From positions 1-33,329 of the forward strand of contig JVKM01000049.1 of the NCBI GenBank assembly GCA_001072465.1: a stretch of DNA of 33,329 nucleotides. The letters are read 5' to 3'. Origin of the DNA: Xylanimonas cellulosilytica (GTDB taxonomy: Bacteria; Actinomycetota; Actinomycetes; Actinomycetales; Actinomycetaceae). The translations under genes were made by a program, and so were the position numbers. The notes under the pieces are model-generated. The model was not told where the DNA came from and did not search any database. It saw nothing but the letters and a program-made list of their open reading frames with translations. Shown in pieces: positions 1 to 6,260 of this stretch (positions are counted from its first letter, which is position 1; the number at the start of each line of letters is the position of its first letter).

Positions 1-264
1 GCGATCGCGCAGCTCGGCTCGGGTGACGTGATCCTGGCCAGCCATGACGCGGACTTCCTGCCCCAGATCGAGACCCTCCTCGACCAGGGCCGCCGCGTCG
101 CGGTCATGTGCTTCAAGGAGTTTCTCTCCTCCCAGCTCCACGAGCTGGAGGAACGAGGCCTGGAAATCATCGACCTCGAATACGATGTGCACGCCTTCCA
201 GGTGCGCCTGCCCAGGCTCCACATCATCGACATCGACGACTTTGATCCGATGTCCTTCCTGTAA
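1..264 (+). CDS. NYN/DUF88-like protein, 3' end only (5' cut by window)
   Basis: The reading frame is open from base 1 to a TAA at 262-264, so only the last 87 residues are visible. The fragment has an ASHDADFLPQ segment followed by an alternating beta/alpha pattern (VAVMCF..., GLEIIDLEYD...). This resembles the core of NYN (PIN-like, LabA/DUF88) proteins, in which an S-x-D-x-D-F motif carries metal-binding aspartates of a presumed ribonuclease site. The family is inferred from this short motif and pattern; the N-terminal catalytic part is outside the window. It converges on pspA and shares the hairpin at 314-341 with it. A different nucleotide-binding fold cannot be excluded. Confidence 0.5.
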   Translation, partial: AIAQLGSGDVILASHDADFLPQIETLLDQGRRVAVMCFKEFLSSQLHELEERGLEIIDLEYDVHAFQVRLPRLHIIDIDDFDPMSFL

Positions 265-313
265 ACCCTGGCCTCGCGTGCCAGAGCGGACGCGTTGGCC
301 CCGACATGACGAA

Positions 314-341
314 CCGGGCGGCCCCTTGTGGGGCCGCCCGG
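314..341. terminator. bidirectional hairpin between convergent genes
   Basis: A perfect 12-bp stem, CCGGGCGGCCCC / GGGGCCGCCCGG, with a TTGT loop lies between the convergent NYN-type gene and pspA. There is no clear T-run on either side, as is common in high-GC actinobacteria. It probably ends transcription in both directions. Confidence 0.75.
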
Positions 342-371
342 CCTGTCTATGAGCGGCGTTGCCGCATCCAC

Positions 372-1097
372 TCACGCCTGGGTGTTGTTGCCCTTCAGGG
401 CGGCCAGGCGAGCCTCGATCTCCACCTGCGAGGAGTCGGTCTGGAGCTCAGCGAACTGGGCGTCCAGCGAGGAGGCGGCCAGTTCCATCTTGCCCTGGGC
501 GAGGGCCTCCTGCTGGCGCACGCGGTCCTCGAAGCGGCCGAGCTCGCTCGTGGGGTCCAGGATGTTGATGGAGCCGAGGGCCTCCGTAACCTGGGCCTGA
601 GCCTTGGCGGTCTTCTCGCGGGCGATCAGCTGGTCGCGGCGGCTCTTGAGCTCGGAGAGCTTGTCCTTCATCTGAGCGAGGCCGGTCTTCAGGCGCTCGG
701 CGACGTCGCGCTGAGTGGCGAGAGCGGGCTCCTCGGTCTTGATCTCGTTCTCGAACTGGATCTGCTTACCGAGAGCGACCTTGGCCAGGTTGTCCCACTT
801 CTCGGCTCCGGCCTCGTCGCCGGCTGCGCGCAGGGAGTCAGCCTTCGCGGAAGCGGCGGCGGCCTTCTGGCCCCAGTCGGCGGCGGCCTTGACGTCCTCC
901 TCGTAGTCCTTCTCGGCCATGCGCAGGTTGCCCAGGGTCTGAGCGATCGCGTTCTCGGCCTCGATGATCGAGTTGGTGTAGTCGCGGATGAGCTGGTCGA
1001 TCATCTTCTGCGGGTCCTCGGCCTTGTCGAGGAGCGCGTTGATGTTCGCCTTGGCGAGCTGAGCAATGCGGCCCAGGATCGTCTGCTTTTCGGCCAT
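372..1097 (-). CDS. pspA: PspA/IM30 (Vipp1-like) membrane-stress protein
   Basis: The 241-residue product is almost wholly alpha-helical and rich in Ala, Glu, Lys and Gln, with no signal peptide or membrane segment. It begins MAEKQTILGRIAQLAKANIN, a typical amphipathic N-terminal helix. The DPQKMIDQLIRDY segment and long coiled coil (about residues 25-220) match the PspA/IM30 family at its usual length. Members of this ESCRT-III-like family assemble on the inner face of the membrane and protect it under envelope stress. The ATG follows AAGGAGAAC. No pspB/pspC-like gene is adjacent. The upstream region holds a dyad and a possible promoter (see 1394-1444). Confidence 0.92.
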   Translation of the reverse strand: MAEKQTILGRIAQLAKANINALLDKAEDPQKMIDQLIRDYTNSIIEAENAIAQTLGNLRMAEKDYEEDVKAAADWGQKAAAASAKADSLRAAGDEAGAEKWDNLAKVALGKQIQFENEIKTEEPALATQRDVAERLKTGLAQMKDKLSELKSRRDQLIAREKTAKAQAQVTEALGSINILDPTSELGRFEDRVRQQEALAQGKMELAASSLDAQFAELQTDSSQVEIEARLAALKGNNTQA

Positions 1098-1196
1098 GAT
1101 GTTCTCCTTTATGTGGTGTGCATCTGCGCGGTTTGGGTTGGTGCGCGTGTGCGCGGGTTGTGAGCGAGATGAGGCCTCGCGCGATTGGTGGGTGGG

Positions 1197-1367
1197 CTAC
1201 GAGTCGCCCGAACTGCTTGTCGAATGAGTGTATGTGGGGGAGTGGGGTGCGATGACGCTGAGCGTGTGCCTCCCGAGTGGCGCCACGTGAGACGAATTGG
1301 ATCGAGCGTGGCGTGTGGCCTGGCTCGCGTGGTGCTCACGTGTTCGAGAGCCTCGAATCCGTGGCAT
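1197..1367 (-). CDS. candidate 56-residue basic peptide upstream of pspA
   Basis: An ATG at 1365-1367 (minus strand) sits behind a strong Shine-Dalgarno, GAGGAGGATCAC, and just downstream of a promoter-like sequence. The frame gives 56 residues starting MPRIRGSRTREHHASQ, rich in Arg, His, Ser and Thr, ending 99 bases before pspA. No family is recognised and the composition looks random for high-GC DNA, so it may be non-coding. It is listed only because the start signals are unusually good. If real it would be co-transcribed with pspA. Confidence 0.25.
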   Translation of the reverse strand: MPRIRGSRTREHHASQATRHARSNSSHVAPLGRHTLSVIAPHSPTYTHSTSSSGDS

Positions 1368-1393
1368 GTGATCCTCCTCGGTTAGTGGCAAAC

Positions 1394-1444
1394 AGATTAA
1401 AATACATCATTGCGAGGCGCAACGCCCTCAATCTAATGTATTTT
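1394..1444 (-). promoter_or_regulatory. dyad with embedded promoter-like boxes upstream of pspA
   Basis: AAAATACAT (1399-1407) and ATGTATTTT (1436-1444) form a perfect 9-bp inverted repeat, with a further imperfect arm pair (ATTGCGAGGCG / CGCCCTCAAT) inside. On the minus strand TTGCGC (1417-1422) and TAATCT (1394-1399) are 17 bases apart, fitting -35/-10 boxes pointing at pspA. The whole dyad could be an operator or an RNA hairpin. No regulator is identified. Confidence 0.4.
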
Positions 1445-1694
1445 GAGTCACATTGTTTTGGTATGGGACCAGTGTACGTGATGGTCGGGTGCGGGTGGAA
1501 ATCGGCCGGGCGTGAGCCGGTGTCGGGTATGGTCATGCGCAACGTCGTCATGATTGTCAGCGCGTGCGGTGATGAGTGTTCGTCAACCTCCTCTATCGTT
1601 GTCCCGGTGGCGCAAGCGCGCGCTGGGCGAGCGTGGTGGCTCGCGAGGCCGCTGCGATTGCCTGTAGGGGGCATCTAAGTCAACTGGAAAAAGT
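1445..1694. other. non-coding stretch between pspA upstream region and IS remnant
   Basis: I see no credible gene, RNA or repeat here. Open frames crossing it have no family resemblance and no convincing ribosome binding site. It ends at the GGCTCTTC left end of the ISL3 remnant. Confidence 0.5.
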
Positions 1695-2405
1695 GGCTCT
1701 TCATAGTTGGGGGTGTCGGTGGGTTTTGAATCCTCCTGTTTCGAGGAGTGCTCGGGTGGTGTAGTTGGTGAGGTTTCGCAAGTTCGAGTGCGGAGCCGCG
1801 TCGGTGTTCGAGGTGGCCGTTGATGGCTTCGGTGGGATCGCCTGTGGTGTGGGGGCTGGTCGAAGTAGGCCAGGATATCTCTGGATCGCCATTTGAGCGT
1901 TCTTCCCAGTGAGACGATCTCCGTGAGGGCGGTAGCGACGCCCGCGCCGCTGGTGACGTTCTTGCCCGATGTGCCTGCGGCACTCATCGAGAGCATCCCC
2001 AGCCGGGTGCGTGACGTGAAAGAGATCCATGACCGCCCTCGCGCCGGGGAGTTCTTCAGCGGCTGCGCTTGTGAACCCGGTAAATCGATCCATCGCGGCG
2101 ATCTCCATGCGCTCGCGCCACGTGTTGGGCTGGGAGGCCGCCCAGATGTGGGACGCCACCCGCAGGGTACGTGGGCCAAGCGCCAGACCGCCGTGCCACA
2201 AGAAGTTCCCTGGCACGCGCAGCGTCGGCACCACCGATCCTCACCAGCACTATGGCATACCAACACTGCAGGGTCTGGCTCAATGCGCTGACCCGTCACC
2301 TCCAACCCCAGGTCATCCGGGCGAGCGCCCGCGCTCAGATCGGGGCGATCACAGATGGTACTGGGAATGTTGAGGTCTTTCAGATGGACGGTGTAGGAAT
2401 CAGTA
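1695..2405 (-). pseudogene. decayed ISL3-family transposase (IS remnant)
   Basis: Pieces of an actinobacterial ISL3-type transposase lie in order on the minus strand but in different frames. They are an N-terminal zinc-ribbon region (DLGLEVTGQRIEPD, CRRCACQGT; about 2190-2350), a central catalytic part (TWRERMEIAAMDRFTGF..., FHVTHPAGDALDECRRH; about 1980-2130), and a C-terminal part split over three frames (LTEIVSLGRTLKWRSRDIL; DPTEAINGHLEH; LRNLTNYTTRALLETGGF). Much of the middle is missing, so it cannot make an active enzyme. GGCTCTTC at 1695-1702 matches the usual start of ISL3-family terminal repeats and marks the end beyond the transposase C-terminus. The opposite end was not found; the AT-rich island starts there instead. 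Confidence 0.85.
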
Positions 2406-2459
2406 AATAGTCCATCTCTGATTACGAAATACAAAATGGCTATCCTACCTTTGTAAATC

Positions 2460-2883
2460 ATGGATAATATAGCAGAATGTTTTAATGCAACTTCAACCTA
2501 ACTATTTGGAATTAGTAAAGAGATTGAGCTAGAAGAGAGTGTTCTTGAATCTAATAAATGCTCTGATCAATTAAGTGAAATTATAAAAGCTGTCAAATGT
2601 ATCGAGCATTTCCCACATGCTGATGGACAACACTTAGAGGATTTACTTTACCGACCAAGAGGCAATCAGCTAGACACAAAAGATGGAGGAGAGTTGTAAG
2701 TTGATTCAACTTCTCAGAAGAGGACATTTCGTAACCAAAATAAACCTAGTTTTATTGTAGCGAGAGAAAATCTCCATTAGAGCTCTTGATTGAAAACAAG
2801 GAGCTATTAGATTTAATAATAAGTGAGGATGATCTCACTTTTATATTGAAACACTATGAGTTTATTTGCTGCACTATGTTCTA
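2460..2883 (+). pseudogene. broken AT-rich gene of unknown function
   Basis: From ATG 2460 one frame reads MDNIAECFNATST, meets a TAA at 2499-2501, and continues in the same frame through KEIELEESVLESNKCSDQL and AVKCIEHFPHADGQHLEDLL to a second TAA near 2699. It then goes on to FRNQNKPSFIVA. Near 2763 the sense shifts frame to KSPLELLIENKELLDLIIS and ends ...EFICCTMF before a stop near 2883. This is roughly 140 codons with two stops and a frameshift, so it is inactive. The hydrophilic, Glu/Leu-rich product is not recognised. Codon use matches the adjacent ltrA, suggesting both came together. Confidence 0.5.
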
Positions 2884-2931
2884 AAATGTATGTTACAATA
2901 ACTTGCAGCTCTACGATAGAAAGGTCTTAAG

Positions 2932-4076
2932 GTGGCAACTCTTATTCAGCATAAACGTGTAGAATTTTCAGAACTATTTTATGACCTAGTGTTTGTTTTG
3001 CAATTTCAAAAGCAACTGCTTTAATTCACCCTATTCATAACGGTGTTTTTGCTTGGGATTCTTTACTTGATTTCTTCATCTCTGTCATGGTTATCATCAA
3101 TTCCTGGATGATTCAAACCATTTATACCAATCGCTATGGAACGAACTCGTTATTTAATATGGTAATCATGTTTATCAACATGGGACTTATGCTCTTTATA
3201 TCCAATATGATTGGATACAATTGGCAACAATGGTTCTATTATACCTGTTGGGCTGTTGGTGCATTGACCCTTACCTTATTTTTTCAATATTTGGTTGAGT
3301 TTTTTAGAGAATCAACCGATAATACTGATCGGGAAAGTATCAAAGGTTTTCTATGGTTAACAGGTCTACAAAGTTTAGGAGTCTATCTGGCAGCTCTTTT
3401 CCCTATTTACGTTGGAGTCTATATCTTTATTGCTAGTATTCTGCTAACATTTATTGTGCCAATTTTCTTGATTACTAAAGATGAGCATTTCCAGGTAAAT
3501 CTTCCCCATTTAATCGAGCGCGTCTCCCTTCTTGTCATCATTACGTTTGGAGAGATGGTTGTTGGGCTAGCTAGCTTCTTTACAATCGAGGATTTCTCGA
3601 TTTATTCGGTTCTTAATTTCGTTATCATGGTTTCCCTATTCTTGTTTTATTTTGGTGAATTTGACCATGCTATTGATGAAGGATCCAATCAAAAGGGAGT
3701 ATTTATAATTTATAGTCACTATCCTATTTTCATTGGGCTTATGTTGATGACAGTTTCGATGGGTTATCTCCTGAATCCCGAGGCTAATCTTCTCGTTGCA
3801 ATCACCTTCTTTTATATCGGAATTGGCCTCTTCCAAGCTGCTGTCCTAGCAAATGGACCCTATAACAAAAACCATCTTCGCTATCCGAGAAGTTACTACT
3901 GTGCTCAAGCGACACTCTATCTGGCTGCCTTGATTCTCTCTTTGCTTTTCGCTTCTAATCCTATAACAGTGTTGAGTATTGCAACCATTTTTACTCTAGC
4001 TATAGCTAGTCATTTTATTTCTTTCTGGGTTACACGTACTAAACAATATTCCGTGCCTTACTGGGGGTTCTTCTAA
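2932..4076 (+). pseudogene. ltrA: low temperature requirement protein A (ltrA), one-base frameshift
   Basis: GTG 2932, with AAAGG upstream, begins VATLIQHKRVEFSELFYDLV, the conserved N-terminus of LtrA membrane proteins. At about 2995-3000 (GTTTTGCAATT) one T appears to be missing: the frame runs into a stop, while the next frame continues AISKATALIH... to the TAA at 4074-4076. The remainder encodes a multi-spanning membrane protein including SLLVIITFGEMVVGLASF, a typical LtrA motif. The full gene would be about 381 codons. An internal ATG at 3087 could in principle give 329 residues lacking the N-terminal part, but has no clear ribosome site. A sequencing error in the T-run would also explain the break. 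Confidence 0.8.
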
Positions 4077-4229
4077 ACTAAATTTGGCTATTATTCGTCT
4101 ATCAACTTCCGTAGGTATCGTAGATTTTAGAACCAAATGGGAGTCATTAGTTATTGTCTCGCTTTTACCCCATTTTAAAATCCTGACATTGAAAGTACCT
4201 AAAAGTAATTCCCTGAAATCAGCTGAGTT

Positions 4230-4457
4230 TTAGCATCCTGTTCGTTTTCAATGCGAAAGGTTCTTACACATTCATCTAGGGGATCTTCGTCGTGGCTGCG
4301 CGCGCTTCGGTCATTGTCTGGTTGGCTTCGCTCATCAGCTTGTTCACGTCGAACAGTGCCGAACCCTCGTGGTCGTTTAGTATTTGCGAGCCCAGGCGAG
4401 GGTGGCATCAGCGTCACGAATATGGCGCTGGGCGATATCTTTCGCCTTGCGCTTAAC
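4230..4457 (-). pseudogene. eroded C-terminal remnant of the upstream TPM-domain gene
   Basis: Directly after the stop of the TPM gene ending at 4458, the same minus-strand frame continues KAKDIAQRHIRDADATLAWA to a second stop at 4377-4379. A shifted frame then reads SALFDVNKLMSEANQTMTEA, and another reads DEDPLDECVRTFRIENEQDA. These line up in order with the paralogue at 6261-8306, whose corresponding segments are KARTAAEAQISLAESAVAQA, AIDLELRSTLNNAESALST and EDDPEAASTHAMNARALADS. So the neighbouring gene once had a longer C-terminus, now interrupted by a stop and frameshifts. The homologous part fades into the AT-rich island near 4230-4280. The alignment is by eye and the exact junction is uncertain. 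Confidence 0.6.
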
Positions 4458-6044
4458 TTATTTCTGAGTCATGAGTTGAGCGAGGATCGCATCCATTCGG
4501 AACTCCACGTCGCGAAGGTTTTCGAGCGCACCGAGGGGATCCTCGTCGCTGACTAGTGCGCGCTGTCCCCTGGTGATGGCGGCCTCGGCCTCGTCCAGAA
4601 GGGGAGAGAAAGCGTCGGAGGAATCGTGCTGCTTTATGTCCGACAGGGCGGCGGACACGGATCCGATGGAAACGGTGAGTCTCTTCCGGAACTCGTCAAG
4701 ATCGGTCTTCGCGGAGAAGATTGCATCCGTCTGCGCATTGGCCATGGTTAGTGCGCGCTGGGCGGTATCCAGCGCGGATGCTGCGCGGGTGGCGTCGGTG
4801 TCGAGATGCGCGCCGGCCGTCTCCAACGCCGCGCGAGCGGACTCCAGCAGTTGTGCCGCGCGCTGCGGATTGTCCTGGAGGGAAGCGAGCATGGACTCGG
4901 GGTAGAGGCCCGCGATGCTGGAGAGTTCTTCCTTCGAGCGCTCCAGATCGGCGAGCTCCTCGACGAGACGTTCGCGAGCGTCGGCAAGCTGCGTGGGAAG
5001 CGATGAGCGCTTCTCGCGCTGTGCGGCAAACTCCTTGCGAGCATCCTGCAGGGGTGCCAGGTTCTTGTCGAGATCCTCCGTGATTGTTGTGGCGAGGCGT
5101 CGCTTGGCATGGGAATCAGGGGTCTGCTCGATCTGTTTGTGTGTGTCGAGGCCGCGTGCGATAGCCTCTTTGGCCGCCTCGAGGCGGCGCCCGTACTGTT
5201 CAGCCGCGGCACTACCGAACTGGGCGCGAGCGAAATTCCAGTCCTCTTCCGCGGCGCGCACCTGTTCCTCGGCCTCCGACAAGCGCCGCCGTGCTTCCGC
5301 GGCCTCCCTCAAGGCTTCGCGCCTGACGGGGTCGACGAGAGGGGTGAGGTCCGCAGGTCTCGTGTCGCGGCCGTCGTCCTGTTCTTGTCCGCGAAGCTTG
5401 TCCCGCAGCTTGAGAAAAAGGGTAAGGACGAGTAATCCGCCCGCGATGATGACAATGATGGCGATGCGGGTTTTGTCGTCCTCATCTCTACTGTCCTGCC
5501 CTTGCTGCATCGTGACGTTGTGGCGATGCACTTGCGCGTGAATGTAGGAGGCGGTGTCTATATCGCTGATAAAAGAGCTGATGCCGGCGCTCACCGCGTC
5601 GCTGGTCAATGGGCTCGATGTGTAGTTGTTTCGAGCGTTCGCCCGGGCGTCGTCGAAGGTGTGCTTGAGGGACGGGTCCGTTGTCAGGTTTCGAGCGAAT
5701 TGGGCATCTGCGCAATAGGTGTCTGTGCCATCCTCGTAGGAAACAACGTAGAGAATGCCTTTTTCTGCAGTCCGTGATTTCTCGAGGGTGGCCTGGCACC
5801 AAACGGACGGTTCCTGGCCGGAGAAATTGGGGACAACGACTGCGTCGATAATCGCGCCGTAGGTGGAGCGCAGCGATTCTGCATCACTCTCAAGTTGGGC
5901 GCGCTCAACGTCGCTCAGAAAGCCGTCTGGATCGGTGACGTGTCCGCTCGTGGTGAGCGGCTCGGTCGCGAACGCTGGTGCGCCACCGACCAGCATCGCA
6001 ACCATCATGATGGCTACGACACCCAGGCGTCGGATCCGTGACAC
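4458..6044 (-). CDS. TPM-domain membrane protein, C-terminally shortened
   Basis: The GTG start at 6044 follows AGGAG at a good distance. The 528-residue protein has a signal peptide (residues 1-26, ending GAPAFA) and an extracellular TPM domain (about 32-170) with VTDPDGFLSD and VVVPNFSG motifs. A single membrane segment (193-212) and a long Glu/Arg/Ala-rich cytoplasmic coiled coil (about 235-525) follow. TPM domains take their name from TLP18.3/Psb32/MOLO-1 and the biochemical role is unsettled. Cys83 and Cys111 match Cys82 and Cys110 of the neighbouring paralogue and could form a disulfide outside the cell. It lacks the last 150 or so residues found in that paralogue, including the Gly/Ser tail; remnants of part of the missing region lie just past the stop. 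It may still be functional. Confidence 0.85.
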   Translation of the reverse strand: MSRIRRLGVVAIMMVAMLVGGAPAFATEPLTTSGHVTDPDGFLSDVERAQLESDAESLRSTYGAIIDAVVVPNFSGQEPSVWCQATLEKSRTAEKGILYVVSYEDGTDTYCADAQFARNLTTDPSLKHTFDDARANARNNYTSSPLTSDAVSAGISSFISDIDTASYIHAQVHRHNVTMQQGQDSRDEDDKTRIAIIVIIAGGLLVLTLFLKLRDKLRGQEQDDGRDTRPADLTPLVDPVRREALREAAEARRRLSEAEEQVRAAEEDWNFARAQFGSAAAEQYGRRLEAAKEAIARGLDTHKQIEQTPDSHAKRRLATTITEDLDKNLAPLQDARKEFAAQREKRSSLPTQLADARERLVEELADLERSKEELSSIAGLYPESMLASLQDNPQRAAQLLESARAALETAGAHLDTDATRAASALDTAQRALTMANAQTDAIFSAKTDLDEFRKRLTVSIGSVSAALSDIKQHDSSDAFSPLLDEAEAAITRGQRALVSDEDPLGALENLRDVEFRMDAILAQLMTQK

Positions 6045-6212
6045 GGTGTCTCCTGCTCGTCGGTGAAGCGATAAAGCTCTGCTGTGCGGCTCGATCGCGC
6101 TGACAACACACTGTTTGGTGCGGCGCCGGTTCGCGATCGTTCTTAGTTTACGAGGAAATATGAGGAGCTGTGAGGGACTCGCTCACGTTTCCCGAGGCCA
6201 TAAGGACGCCGT

Positions 6213-6244
6213 GAGGCCCACACGCAACGGGATGTGCGGGCCTC
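6213..6244 (-). terminator. hairpin after the longer TPM-domain gene
   Basis: GAGGCCCACAC (6213-6223) and GTGCGGGCCTC (6234-6244) form an 11-bp stem in minus-strand RNA, with one G-U pair, starting 16 bases past the stop at 6261. No T-run follows. It would separate the two TPM genes into different transcripts, at least in part. Confidence 0.5.
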
Positions 6245-6260
6245 GCGGGTGGGGCAAAAC

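Larger units (their letters stand above)
2400..4230. other. AT-rich island, probably acquired from Streptococcus
   Basis: Between about 2400 and 4230 base composition drops sharply from the high GC of both flanks, and codon use changes to A/T-ending codons. It contains a frameshifted ltrA like that of oral streptococci and another broken AT-rich gene. The left edge abuts the ISL3 remnant and the right edge abuts the eroded end of a TPM-domain gene. I see no integrase, att site or intact transposase inside. The stretch 4077-4230 after ltrA is AT-rich with no recognisable gene. Streptococcal origin is inferred from composition and from my recognition of the ltrA protein. Confidence 0.75.

Noticed and set aside
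306-1163. 285-codon plus-strand frame over pspA
   Set aside because: Shadow of pspA; the minus-strand product is an unmistakable PspA with a good ribosome site.
1583-2461. 292-codon minus-strand frame across the IS region as an intact gene
   Set aside because: Only parts of it match ISL3 transposase, with other parts in different frames, so it is a decayed element and not a functional CDS.
4199-4417. 72-codon minus-strand frame as a real small gene
   Set aside because: It mixes an eroded TPM-gene end in one frame with AT-rich island sequence; better explained as a pseudogene tail.
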